From NCBI RefSeq assembly GCF_963678975.1, contig NC_089274.1, positions 24,961,053 through 25,025,052 on the forward strand: DNA of 64,000 nucleotides, in the 5' to 3' direction. Positions 26,001-35,899 of this stretch are shown here, piece after piece; the first letter of the stretch is position 1; the number at the start of each line of letters is the position of its first letter. This DNA is from Dysidea avara (Eukaryota > Porifera > Demospongiae > Dictyoceratida > Dysideidae). The translations under genes and the position numbers were made by a program. Under the pieces are notes generated by a model, which was given only the letters and a program-made list of their open reading frames with translations, ran no database searches and was not told the origin of the DNA.

Positions 26001-26595
26001 GTAGCACTGTGGGTAAAGTGATTAGCTGATGATGCTAACTGTTTCATAGTGGCCAAGGGCCACAAGTCTTTTTTTTTCATTTTACAAAAACATTTTGGCA
26101 ACATTTTTTGCCATAATGTTTAACATTCATTGTCCATACTGAAAGTGCTCAGATGCAACCCTGCACTAAAGATTATTGGCATTGGGAACAGTAATTTTGT
26201 AGCCATTATATTGATTGGATATTGGTATATTGGTAAATTTTCATATCAGTGCACTTCTATAATTATCGGGTGGAACTTATCAAATTTTAATTTTACACTA
26301 ACAGCAACTTTGTTACCATATTACGTATTTGTAGCTAGCATGTAAATATATTAAAACCACAAAGTGTTTGTATTAATTTTATGTTGTAACACCATATAAA
26401 TATTTTAATTTTGTTTACAGTAATCATTCTCCACCAATCCGATATCCTAAACACTTTGTCAGGCACCATGGAGTATCAAATATTTATGATGAGCAGCAAC
26501 ATGAACACCCTTTAGAAATACCAGAAGGAGAAACTATTATTATTAATCCGTATGAGTATCCTGTAAACCGTGCAGTGGAAGGAGCTGCAAATTAA
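14077..26595 (+). CDS. Discoidin-domain receptor-like membrane protein, paralog 2
   Basis: Exons: 14077-14167 (signal peptide, ICICYCTLLLYL), 17655-17980, 18034-18184, 19901-20160, 20217-20352, 20608-21106, 21731-21760 and 26421-26595. The joined frame is 556 codons including the stop, with all phases consistent. Exons 2-3 are a discoidin domain (RIGLLEEGSLISS, GWCSDYS, YIEIDFGAEVVVEAI, LRMELYGC). Exons 4-5 are a discoidin-like domain (LQDPWCA, FAVELTGC). Exon 6 holds a long Ser/Thr-rich stalk, a helix (AIVVPIVVSVITVVVVIVSI) and TCVVENDLYK, shared with paralog 1 (TCVVINDLYK). The tail has NIYDEQ and INPYEYPV, and no kinase. Exons 3 and 5 are exactly as long as in paralog 1 (151 and 136 bases), proving tandem duplication. 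Introns 1 and 7 are 3.5 and 4.7 kb and full of repeats. Exon 5 uses a TTTTTTAAG acceptor. Ligand and partner are unknown. Confidence 0.8.
14544..14868 (+). repeat. Perfect 15-bp minisatellite, 21 copies
   Basis: The unit ATGCAGCGGCCAGTG repeats 21 times without a visible mismatch between about 14550 and 14864. It is GC-rich against AT-rich surroundings and lies in intron 1 of the second receptor gene. It keeps open frames, but these are a by-product of the 15-base period. Confidence 0.95.
14885..15390. other. Intron 1 of paralog 2, nothing recognised
   Basis: AT-rich intronic sequence with no coding or structured repeat signal. Confidence 0.5.
15391..16148. mobile_element. Non-autonomous TIR element with TGGTA duplication
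   Basis: The left end CAGGGGCGGATCC is inverted at the right end as GGATCCGCCCCTG. TGGTA flanks both sides (15386-15390 and 16149-16153), a clean 5-base target duplication. The 758-bp interior has no transposase. Related ends occur at 634 and a fragment at 33965. The ends look hAT-like, but the 5-base duplication is shorter than the usual 8. It sits in intron 1 of the second receptor. Confidence 0.8.
16154..17654. other. Rest of intron 1 of paralog 2
   Basis: No genes. A 19-base direct duplication (AGTCTAAGAATGATTTAT) lies at about 16507-16543 and a (TA)n run at 17465-17488, about 170 bases before the exon 2 acceptor. Confidence 0.5.
18571..19205. mobile_element. Non-autonomous TIR element in intron 3 of paralog 2
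   Basis: TATGTGACTGAATTTGAC..AACCCGGCTTC at 18571-18601 is inverted at 19175-19205 (GAAGCCTGGTTATGTG followed by AAATCCGGTCACATA). The arms are about 31 bases and imperfect. TA bounds each end, compatible with a 2-base duplication. There is no transposase. A segment at 18900-19115 has mixed reading frames that I do not recognise. Confidence 0.6.
19300..19500 (+). pseudogene. LINE C-terminal fragment
   Basis: The frame reads YVPPIHVNCGKRSLYYCDTV followed by IWNSLS. The Gly-x-Arg-x-Leu ... Trp-Asn-Ser-Leu pattern is usual near the C-terminus of CR1/Jockey-type LINE proteins. No RT core remains. It is within intron 3 of the second receptor. Confidence 0.4.
21471..21535. repeat. Perfect 65-base palindrome
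   Basis: Two 32-base arms are exact reverse complements around a single central base (21503). The left arm starts TAAAGCATAAAGCTTGCTAC. It lies in intron 6 of the second receptor gene. Transcribed, it would fold into a long perfect hairpin. Confidence 0.95.
22000..22460. repeat. Imperfect duplicated segment in intron 7 of paralog 2
   Basis: The pattern TTGTTTTTACCCAATTTC ... GACAGAAAT ... TTTGACT at 22155-22225 recurs in diverged form at 22300-22400. The upstream part (GGTGCATCCTTCAAAAGATTGGG) has the look of an interspersed repeat. No frame is conserved. Confidence 0.4.
22543..22612 (+). mobile_element. tRNA-like SINE relic
   Basis: GTAGTTCAGTGGTTAAGG resembles a tRNA A box and TGTTGTTCGAGCT a B box at normal spacing, but the acceptor and anticodon arms do not pair. 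It is probably the head of an old tRNA-derived SINE, within intron 7 of the second receptor. Confidence 0.4.
23471..23541. repeat. 24-bp tandem repeat, three copies
   Basis: GAGCACCACCCTACTTTACT plus CACA repeats at 23471, 23495 and 23519 with no visible mismatch in the first 23 bases. It is intronic. Confidence 0.95.
24130..24360. repeat. Imperfect duplicated GAGCTTG/GTCTCATGGTA segment
   Basis: GCCTGAGCTTGGCAGTGAAATTGTGAGTCTCATGGTA (about 24182-24218) recurs in diverged form at about 24270-24303. The rest is AT-rich intron with no coding signal. Confidence 0.4.
25635..25866. mobile_element. Foldback element with about 70-bp arms
   Basis: The left arm (25635-25706), containing AAAATGTTGATAGCAAATG and ATCACCACTAATGCTAT, is inverted at 25795-25866. 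The arms differ by small indels. The loop is about 90 bases. It lies in intron 7 of the second receptor and has no coding capacity. Confidence 0.75.
25988..26075 (+). mobile_element. tRNA-like SINE relic
   Basis: CCTTGTAGCACTGTGGGTAA resembles a tRNA A box region, and a run of T follows after about 70 bases. The B box is poor. It is called a relic only. Confidence 0.25.
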
Positions 26596-26599
26596 GAAA

Positions 26600-28080
26600 G
26601 CTGCAGTTAAGAATTAATATGGACAATATAATATCCTCATTTCAGCAGAACCTATTGCTTGCTGAAATATGCATATTCAATTAATCTGTTTTACTGACAG
26701 TAAAATTTGTGTGCAAATGTGTAAGGGGTTTTGGCAATTTTATCATAAAACTATTGTGGGAACTCATTCACGAACAGGAACTTTAATTAGGAAAACAAGT
26801 TTATTTATTTATTTGCTGATTAGCAAAACCCATCAAGGGTACAACACTAATGTACAAAAACCATGTATAGTGGTTAACTAACAATGAAATAAATAACCTT
26901 TAAAGGAATCTAAATCACAATTACTTAAGTCCTCAATGTTCAAGTTGTTCCAGTCCGGGATTGTGTAATGCTTCTCTGTATCATTATAGTGTTAGGGTAT
27001 TAACATGTACTCGCATCTTTTTTCACCATATCCTTTCTGAGGGCTGCACCATTAACATTAATCTTGTTTAAATTATTTAAACACTGTATAAATAATAAAA
27101 AAGTGAAAAGTTAAGGAAACTTCCCTTTGAAATTTAGATTTCTAAGCTTTCCACCACTACAGGAACTTAGTTTGGTACAGCATGTAGCACAGCACAACAA
27201 TTTTATAATAATTATCTCTCAGGGAAGGACTCACAGATGGGATGAGCCTGTTTGAAAATTCATAAAAAGATTGAGATACTAGTTAATTATACTCTAATAG
27301 AGCATTCATATAAATATCCATGTATTAACAGACTTATTTAATAATACTTTGTACTGTTGGAAAGGGTGTAGTGTTGAATTCAGGGTTTTCATTAGGGAAG
27401 GAATATTTCTAGATTAACCATTGTATATAGCAATATAAATGTGGACGATGCAAAACTGAGTATACGAGCTTATACTGCTATACATATATATATATATATA
27501 TATATAGTCTGCAGTATTTTTAGTCATGCATGAGAATAGATATAGACCTCCTGTATTTATATCATGTACTTGGATGTACAAGACATATCGTCAATACACT
27601 TTATTGCAGTTAGAAAAAATAATACTTTGATTGCTTACAAATTATTACATTTTTGTCACTGGGTTCATCTCTGTATGTGCATGCCCATTTATCAATGTAT
27701 CCCAGGCTGTTATACAAATAATTTCATTAAACTATCACATTAATTTATCCATGAAATGATCTGTTGGCTGTTGGACTATTAAGTTGTGCCCCAAGACCTC
27801 TGTTGCTTATAACACAGTTGCTGTTGGAAATCCCAAACTGGCTACATACAAATACTCTGTATACCCTATCAAAATAGTTGTATCAATTTTTTGGATTGCG
27901 CTGTTTTAGGTAGTTGTAGCCAAACCATAACCCAATGTTTTACTATAACTGTTACTGAAATCTACACTTTATAGAGTTCTTTGGCTTTAGATAAGTACCC
28001 CCATATAGGTTGTTTGTTATATTATACATTGTATACATATGGTTGCATTACATTACATATTTATAATACACAATTTGCAG
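26600..28080. other. Intergenic DNA downstream of paralog 2
   Basis: A LINE/SINE-like 3' end (TTTATTTATTTATTTGCTGATTAGC) lies at about 26800-26850, a (TA)n run at 27484-27506, and one ACTCTAATAGAGC word at about 27291. No gene is visible. Confidence 0.45.
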
Positions 28081-28157
28081 GCATGCCATCATAGCTGTTA
28101 CTACAAACCACTCTATGACTCTTTGTCAGTTGCACTGGCATTACTGGTGTAGCTATA

Positions 28158-28360
28158 TAGTGGAGAATTGATGATCTGAACTAATATGGGGGAGGGGTGT
28201 TATAGTATGTAATAATCAAACATCCATTGATTTATATTCAGTAAATTACTCTAATAAAGCATACACTTGTTGACAAATACTTAATTGAGCAGTCAGTTTG
28301 GTGTTAGGATAATGAAATGTTCAGATAATTGGGTTCAGATAATTGACTGATTCTCCACTG
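28158..28360. mobile_element. Tc1/mariner-pogo-like MITE
   Basis: The left end TAGTGGAGAATTGATGATCTGAAC is inverted at the right as TGATTCTCCACTG preceded by GTTCAGATAATT. TA flanks both ends (28156-28157 and 28361-28362). At 203 bp it has no transposase. Confidence 0.7.
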
Positions 28361-28994
28361 TATAGGCAACCTCCCTTGTTTTAGTACTTTCTATTTCTAT
28401 AATCCCTCATAGAAGGTAGTGGTTGTAGCCACCAGTGAAATATATGTTACAGGGTAAACTCATTAACTGGCCAGTTATTCCAGTTATCAGCTATATATAT
28501 TATTGCATTATCGAATGACTATAATTATAATCTCTAAGATTGTTTGTTCAAAAATGTACATTTTGGGTGTTCTTCTCATGTATCACACTTCTGACATTTG
28601 TAGTAGGATTCTGCTATAATCACTTTGTGCCCATTACTTCGGCCACTATAGGCTAGGGACAATCTGAAAAACTGTACCAAAAATTTTAAGGGAGCATAAC
28701 TTATAACTACATGCTAGCTAGGTGCAGCACAAAAATTGCAAGAAATATCAGTTAGCTGGATAATCGACAGTTATGATCTGCTCAGTAAGCGGATATGATA
28801 TTCTGTCCAGTTCCACAACTCTACCCTGAAATATACGTATATACTAGTGGACAATCTCTATTTTAGTCTATACCCATGACTGAATTAGGGATGAATAGTA
28901 ATGTTCACTAATATACCTTCAGGTGTAGGGGGACCTCACTTGTTTCACTACTTTTTATTCCTTTGATCCCTAAACAAACTTAGAATTTTAACAT

Positions 28995-29640
28995 TTCCTT
29001 TTGTTTACTTTTTAATAACATAATTATGGCTGGACAGACTGTTGAACCCGTGCATTCTAGAAAGATAGGCACCAGAATTAATGATTTTGTCTGAATGCAT
29101 GCCCCCAACTATTAATTTGAAAAGTGGAGAGTGGCCCATTACACTTTGTTGTTCAGCTATGTTCAACCTGTTACATAGCATTACAAATGAAAGAAGCGCC
29201 TCTGCAATCAATTCAGTTACTACAAAAAACTATGGACAATTTCTGTTATAAATGTATAGGGAAGCCATCAAAGCACCCCGCCACAATTGACATCTTGCAC
29301 TGTCAGCAAAGATAAGTGACACACAAAGAGGAAAAGGTAATCCATGAAGCATGCAGTCTGCATGTGTACTGTGGTATGCCAAAAGGCACCTGTCGGGCTG
29401 AAGTGATATCTAGCAGTGAAAAAATCATCAGTAGCCTTAGCCATTATTGAGTTATGCTTGTCTGAAGGCATCAGGCAGTTAGTTAGACAGTCAGCAGAAA
29501 ATTCCACCGAATACAAAAGAATTGTGACTTATAGTAAGCGTTTCGCATCATACTGAGGGCACTTTTGGGCTTGGTTATGCCTAACCAATACTGCCAAGGC
29601 ACCATGTATTGTGAGGCTGGTTTCTGGTCAATATTTTGTT
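28995..29640. repeat. Dispersed repeat A, copy 2
   Basis: GTTCAACCTGTTACATAGCA, CTGTCAGCAAAGAT, TGTGGTATGCCAAAAGGCACC and CCAATACTGCCAAGGCACC occur in the same order as in the copies at 1514 and 63409. This is the longest uninterrupted copy in the window. Confidence 0.7.
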
Positions 29641-30149
29641 GTGAAAAGTTGCATACTTCCGTGATCCCTATATACAGTACTACCTAATATACAGCACTAC
29701 CATACTTTTTGATCATCTTCACATTATATTGCATAAGTGGTCATGAGAAATGTGTAGTGTTAAGGTCATTTCTTTGGTTATGATAACTAATCGTTTGATT
29801 ATGGTTTCTTTCATCTGTGTTTGTGGCATCCAGCATAAATCCAAATGTTGCATCTCCTTACATTACTCCACATGCAGTCAATGCACAAATAGGTTGAAAT
29901 CATGTTTACTCTCAAATTGTAGTAGTGCTTAATTGAAAAAATATGTCATACCTGTAGCCAATTAACTAACTAGTCTAGCATTAATAAAAATGAACTAATT
30001 GCTTGATATTATTGCCTGCAAACTGGACTGTTATTTCAACGTACATTATAGAGTAAGAGTTATACAGCTTATTGGCTTTTATTGCTATAGGAATGTACTT
30101 TAGCTACCCATAAAAGGGGTTCACTATTGTAGCCAAGCAGTACAGTGCA

Positions 30150-30303
30150 CACAAAGAGTCATGGGTGGTAACAGCACGAGTTTCTAAAAGTAGATATTAT
30201 GTAATGTTTTGTAGCTAGTATTATATAATAATATCTAATCTTAGAAACTCATGCATGCTGTTACCACTAGTGATGTCTCATTGTGTTGCCACGACTCTTT
30301 GTG
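30150..30303. mobile_element. Foldback element, copy 1
   Basis: GGTGGTAACAGCACGAGTTTC and TAGATATTATGTAATGTT are inverted across a short centre (ATAATATCTAATC..GAAACTCATG..GCTGTTACCA). The copy at 32941-33095 shares arms and flanks, so it was duplicated with the surrounding segment. Confidence 0.7.
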
Positions 30304-30787
30304 TTGCCACACTGCTTGGCAACAGCCACAAATAGCTTTGATCTACAGCACCCTCATATTATCTTATATGTAACATATTGCATAAGCAGTCATTCCACAG
30401 TATGAAAACTGAATGTAGGTCCATCCTTTGTGTTGTGCTGCATGGCAACAACCACACATAGCTTTGATCTTCTATTATCACAAATACCTTCACATTGTTT
30501 TATGTAACATATTGCATAAGCAGTCATGCCACACTGACAGCCATGGCTCGCCACGGCCATAAGTAGTCATGCCATAAGCAGTCATGCCACAGCCATGGCA
30601 TTTTCAGTGATACTGAAAAATGTGGGTTCATCTCTTTGTGTTTGTGGCATCTAGCATAAATGTATATTGTTGTGTCTCCTTACATAATTCCATGTGCAGT
30701 TAACTTTTGGTTGCACACAACTATCTAAACCAGAATTCACCGACACAGTCCTAACAGGATAATAGCCATAAAATGATGGTGTATCTA

Positions 30788-30880
30788 CAGGGGAGGATAC
30801 AGAGGGGCTCATATGATAGTAAAATCACACCTTCAAAACCATTTTCAGAAAAATTCGACAAGTCTAAAAACATTACATCA
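30788..30880. mobile_element. Possible fragment of the CAGGGGCGGATCC element
   Basis: CAGGGGAGGATACAGAG resembles the left end of the TIR element at 15391. Only one end is present. Confidence 0.3.
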
Positions 30881-30999
30881 GTAACTATTTTTAGCTAGAG
30901 GTACTAAATACATTGGAGGTCAAATTTGGGTAGTTTTATAATGAATGCAGGCAATTTGAGTGGTTTGAGCACTACTGGTAATATTAGTTTAACTTATAT

Positions 31000-32199
31000 A
31001 TGCAATAAGTAACCCATTTTAAATTTAGTGATAAACTTCACCTGTGAAGTGGACAATCAAGACAGAACCTACATTAAGATTCACCCTTGACCTACATCAA
31101 AGACCTGTGGACAACATGTAGCTACCACAGCCAGAATTATAAAGAATGGATTACAGGTAGGCTGAATGTCATTTTTATTGGGACATGTGACTATAGATTG
31201 TAGGGTATACAAGTATATACAATTCATCCATGCAATGTTAAAAATATAAAGTAACCTTATAAGCAACTCCCATTGGGGATATCCCTGGCCAGGGCCGGGA
31301 GGATTCAACACACCTGAATTTTACTAGAGAGTATAGCTAACTGCAATACTGCAAAAAGGGTAAAAACTAAAAACTAGACTGAGGAGTTAATGATAAAATT
31401 CACGTTACCAAAAGAATCTTTTTTACTCCATGCAACCTGACAATATCTACCATAAGCAGCTGAGTACTTATAAAATTGCGATGATAATTATTAAAGGTAA
31501 AGCTGTCACAATAGTTTTCACTACAAAGTATCCTAACTGACACGTTTGGTAGTCACTGAATAGCTGGTGCAACAAGGAATCAGTCAACTAAAAAATATTG
31601 TAGTCAGATACTCAGATTGCATAATGGAAAATTCTTTTGCAAACGTGAACTAACTCCTCTAGGGTAACTGCAACCCCCTATACATTATTAGCTTTTAATC
31701 GATAAAATTCCAGGTAGTAAAAAATACAATTTTAAATGTTATTTACTGACAATTTACTTATTGTATGTACCAAAAAGAGCATAATATCAATATTGCTGGC
31801 AGTGCAGATGGAAGTAGTTAACAGCATTGGTGACAACTGCATGTCACGTACTGCCTTCAGATATAGCTGTAACGGATGTACACTATATACTTCATTGTGT
31901 TACTGTAATTTATGTTGCTACTTATATAGTTGGGAATGCATGGCAGTAAAGTATGATTTTCTGATGTAGACATTTAGCTAGTTGAGAACATAATTCTCAT
32001 GATGCCTAGTCATGATTTGCTGATGAATGTGATGATCAAACAAGGCATTACAAAATGGCAGTTTGTTAAGATGACAAAGTTGGATTTACAGTGTGATGTA
32101 GCCAGCTCACATCATTTGTTTACAATACAGTACATATGCCACATGTCAATACTTGCACTTACCCACAGCTGCAATTTCATTAATTAAATTTCAATCTTC
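31000..32199. other. Intergenic, shared short repeat only
   Basis: About 31140-31210 resembles 41270-41335 (GTCATTTTTATTGGGACA..TAGATTGTAGGGTATAC). No gene is visible. Confidence 0.35.
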
Positions 32200-32940
32200 T
32201 CAAGTGATGTTGAAGGATCTGTGATAGATAACGCTGAAATATGTACTTGAGTATAAATGCATGCATAAATGTTTATACATTTGAAGTGGTGGATAGCATG
32301 ATACACAATTTGTAGGTATGCTGCCACAGCTGCTACCAATGATCAGTGACAACTCTTTGTCAGTTGCACTGCATGGATGAAAAGTGCTATTATCACCTGC
32401 ATCTTCACACTGTCTTATATAACATATTGCATAAGTGGATATGCGAGCTTGACCATGTGTACAGTTAAGGCTATTTCGTTGGTTATGATAACTAACTGTT
32501 TGATATAATGTGGTTTCCCTTACCTCATTACAATTGTTATGATAGCTAACTGTTTGATATAATACGGTTTCTTTCATCTGCAACCAGCATAAATCCATAT
32601 TGCATCTCCTTACGTAACTCCACATGCAGTCAATACACATAAGTATTAGGTTGTTCACTCCCAAATAGACATAAGCATAAATTATAATACTGCTTAATTG
32701 CAATGATTTGCTGTTAGTAAATGAGTTACACCTGTAACCAATCAGCCAGCTAGTCTAGCATTACAAAGTATTTAAATGAACCATTAGCTACCTGATTGAT
32801 ATTTATTACCTGCAAACCAGACTAATATTGCAATGTACAAGCATTATAGAGTTACAGCTTATTGGCTTTAATTGTTATAGGAATGTACTATAGCTACTCA
32901 TCAAAGGGGTTCACTATTATACTGTTTTAGCCACACAGAC

Positions 32941-33095
32941 AAGAGTCATGGGTGGTAGTGCATGAGTTTCTAAGAGTAGATATTATGTAACGTTGTAGCT
33001 GGGCAGTTGTAACCAGTATTATATAATAACATTACATAATATCTAGTCATAGAAACTCATGCTGAAGCCGTTACCATGGATGGCTCTTTGTGTTG
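32941..33095. mobile_element. Foldback element, copy 2
   Basis: Arms containing GAGTTTCTAAGAGTAGATATTATGTAAC pair with TTACATAATATCTAGTCATAGAAACTC. It is slightly longer in the loop than copy 1 at 30150. Confidence 0.7.
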
Positions 33096-33502
33096 CTGTC
33101 TTTTGTGCCAGCCCTGCATGGAAAACAACCATACATAGCTTTGACCTTCTATTATCACAACACCCTCACATTGTCTTATGTAACATATTGCATAAGCATG
33201 CAGTCACGCCACTGTGAGGACGATGGACAATAACTAATTACATATAAGGTCATTCAGTATGAGTATACTGTTGTATCTCTACATAATTCCACGTGCAGCC
33301 AATTTCAAGGACATTGGTTGCACCTCAAAGCCACGAAGTCGTATTTACAACCAAACCGGAAGTGACGGCCAACACGGTCACGACTCCCTAAAACGATGTT
33401 GTACCTGCAGGGTTTTACTCTTTTCACCACCTTTCATAACCCTTACGTAATATTAAGCTCAAAAGCATCCAGACTTCCTACTGTAGTTGTTGCTCTCTCT
33501 CT

Positions 33503-33655
33503 TCGACTTTAGGGCACGCATCTAGTAATTGCCGCGAGTAGTCGACTTTAGGGGATGCGTCCAGTAGTTGCCGCGAGTAGTAGACTTTAGGGGAAGCGTC
33601 CAGTAGTTGCCACGAGTAGTAGACTTTAGGGGAAGCGTCTAGTAGTGTTAGCGTT
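33503..33655 (+). repeat. 39-bp tandem repeat, four copies
   Basis: Units start with (T)(C/A)GACTTTAGGG at 33503, 33542, 33581 and 33620 and contain CCAGTAGTTGCCGCGAGTAG. The last unit is partial. Copies differ by a few bases and are GC-rich for this region. Confidence 0.9.
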
Positions 33656-33767
33656 AGGGTTAGAGTTCAGCTTTGGTTTCTTCTTCACCTTTAGGGTTAG
33701 GTTCTTCTTACTATATACAGCTTATTTCGTTAGTCACATTTATAAGATACAAAAGAAGGGAATCAAG

Positions 33768-33870
33768 GGAGCTAGCAGCGGTAGCATAATCGGTAGCACA
33801 CTGGCCCATCACACTGGCCCATCACACTGTCCCATCACACTGGGATCCTAGGTTCTATCCCACTTCAATA
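33768..33870 (+). mobile_element. tRNA-like SINE head with internal 13-bp repeat
   Basis: TAGCATAATCGGTAGCAC fits a tRNA A box and GGTTCTATCCCAC a B box. Between them CACTGGCCCATCA is repeated three and a half times (33798-33843), so the anticodon region is replaced by a small tandem array. A T-rich stretch follows. It is a SINE relic, not a working tRNA. Confidence 0.45.
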
Positions 33871-33964
33871 CTGCACTTTTTTTTTCGCCTTTTTGGTTCA
33901 CCGTTTTTAGTCTAAGTTCTGTAGGGTTATGAAATAGGGTGAAAAGAGTGATACCCTGTACCTG

Positions 33965-34040
33965 CAAGGGCGGATCCAGAGGAGTTCCACTCTGACGCAT
34001 GACAGTAAAAATCGCTCCTTAACATAGCTTCAAAATTGGA
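33965..34040 (+). mobile_element. Fragment of the CAGGGGCGGATCC TIR element
   Basis: GCAAGGGCGGATCCAGAGGAG and GTTCCACTCTG match the left end and subterminal region of the element at 15391. Confidence 0.5.
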
Positions 34041-34104
34041 TCTACCATTTTTGATGCTGCAGCATGAGGATATCGGCTCGATCGGTATTACGATTTTACG
34101 GTTA

Positions 34105-34539
34105 GGCCCCTATTCGGTGATTATTAGTTTCTTATCCACCGCCCGCATCCTTCTTAAGCTACCGCATGGTAAGCCATTATTTACTCTGTGCTTGCTCAGA
34201 AGAACACGTGAGGCCAAACTCTTATAATATTTTGTTGATGAACGCTACAATGCGCTACATATCGCCAGGAGAACTGTTGTTGTCCTTAGCAAATTGGTGC
34301 AGTGCCAGTTGCAATCGTGTTCTATCGACTTCGCTTTCAGTTGACTGTCGAAAAACAGTTGGCGATCACGAAAAGTAGAATCAGCTGGTGAAGGAAATGT
34401 TTGTAGTAAGAAAGAAAGACAATTTGGACAAGGTCTGTACATCAGTGTGAAAATAATGGCATAATGGTAATACCCTCCCGCCCGAATCATAATAATTAGA
34501 AAGGCTGGATGAGAAACTAATAATCACCAAATAGGGGCC
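34105..34539. mobile_element. PIF/Harbinger-like MITE
   Basis: Terminal inverted repeats of about 33 bases start GGCCCCTATTCGGTGATTAT and are nearly perfect. TTA flanks both ends (34102-34104 and 34540-34542), the 3-base duplication characteristic of PIF/Harbinger. The 435-bp interior has no transposase. It inserted at the outer edge of the left arm of the long inverted repeat. Confidence 0.8.
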
Positions 34540-35608
34540 TTATCGTTTTGTTCACCCATGTTGAGTCCATAAGCGCCTCAGGCGCTTTTATAAAAATAAT
34601 TAATCAGAGATTACAGTGCGCCTATGAAGATCGTCGATATTACGAGACACACAGGCACAAGCTTGGACACAAGAGAGAAGATATACTCAACTCTCAGGAT
34701 GTGAGGTATGTTACTTTTTTGTACGAAACGTGTACTGCACGGTACTTATTATTATATTATTACTATGCAGACCTCTGAAAAGAGTATGGCGCACAGATCA
34801 CAAACAAACATCAAACAAATAGCTTAATCAACATTAATACTTTACCCTGGGTGCATTATTTGAATGCTGTGACAGGAATTAAAGTCATAGTTTAACTTGC
34901 ACAATATGCCTTGGCTTACAGGTGTGGTCAACTTAGAGGTTTGGGTAAAAGAAGTGTTGTAATGTTTATGAGTTTGGCACAATAGAGCAGGCAATGATTC
35001 TTAAGGCAATGGCACGTACACACTTTAATGTTATCATGCTAGCTATATACATATGCCGCACTCTGGGTGATTCCAATTGGCGTACCACAAGATGAGTATT
35101 TGGAGATACAAAGTAGTTAGAGGATAAATTACCTGCAGTATTCTAACTTTTGCGTGTGTCTTTGTGGAGGGTGCCAAACCATAAATGGTAGTTAGAAGTC
35201 TTCCAATTGCCCTAAGCAGCCTCTGTGGTGTGTGTAGCCTTTTTCTCTTTGTCATTAAGTTGGGTAGTAACTGGTACAGTTCAAACCTCATGCATTCTCG
35301 TATTCGTACACTACTCAGCTTATATTATTGTGTAGTAGAAAGCAATGTGATGAACAGCAGCCATTTGTGTTTCTAATTACAAGCATTCATATGTATTTAC
35401 AAATTAATGTGACTAAAAGCATGGAGTATGTATATCATAATTATAATCTATGCTAAAAGTTGCATTTGGAATTTATTGAATTGGTTATAAGTTCTTTAGT
35501 GATAGACAGGTTGGCTGAATGTTGTATTTTTTTTGTTGCAGTTTTGTTACAATAGAGTTTAAACACATGGGCTATAAATGCTGCATGCTTTGAGGATATC
35601 GTGAGCGG

Positions 35609-35893
35609 GTGTTACAGTTAAAGCAGTGCTACATGTGTGTACGGAAAATACAGCATAAGGGGACATGTCAAGAGATGAGGCAAAATCAAGCGCTGTATTT
35701 GCCTCGAGACACACTCAAGTGCTGTATTCCTTGTACATACAAGCATATGTGGTACTTTAAATTATACTTGTACTTCCTGTTCTTGCTTGGAGCGTATGCC
35801 CTAATCGTTTCAATTTTTGGTGATCAGCAATGTAAACAGCGGTGTTCATGTGTGCATGTATACGTATGTACAGTATACCCTCTAATGTGCTGA
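35609..35893 (+). CDS. Unassigned short frame with Cys pairs and a membrane segment
   Basis: The frame encodes CYMCVRKIQHKGTC, then CCIPC, then a hydrophobic helix (LYLYFLFLLGAYALIVSIF) and a Cys-rich end. A possible acceptor (GTTACAG) lies at 35617. It sits just inside the left arm of the long inverted repeat. The cysteine spacing hints at a small zinc-binding or secreted module, but no family is recognised and no partner exon was found. Confidence 0.2.
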   Translation: MLQLKQCYMCVRKIQHKGTCQEMRQNQALYLPRDTLKCCIPCTYKHMWYFKLYLYFLFLLGAYALIVSIFGDQQCKQRCSCVHVYVCTVYPLMC

Positions 35894-35899
35894 GAACAT

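Larger units (their letters stand above)
28080..33300 (-). pseudogene. Repeated Cys-rich exon sequence, mostly decayed
   Basis: On the minus strand one coding-like unit recurs. The best copy (32200-32703) encodes MDLCWLQMKETVLYQTVSYHN, a diverged in-frame repeat (RETTLYQTVSYHN), then ARISTYAICYIRQCEDAGDN, HPCSATDKE and SCGSIPTNCVSCYPPLQ. Related pieces lie at about 28085-28140 (ATDKE..SYDGMPANCV-like), 29725-29890, 30340-30420, 30470-30540 (TAYAICYIKQCEG) and 33145-33300. Only the 32.2-32.7 kb copy stays open over its length. The regular cysteines suggest a small secreted protein, but I recognise no family. Neighbouring non-coding DNA (30040-30540 and 32760-33220) is duplicated as well, so the array grew by segmental duplication. 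Whether any copy is expressed cannot be told. Confidence 0.4.

Noticed and set aside
33650-33720. Telomere-like TTAGGG words
   Set aside because: Only a few scattered GTTAGGGTTAG-type words; not a telomeric array.
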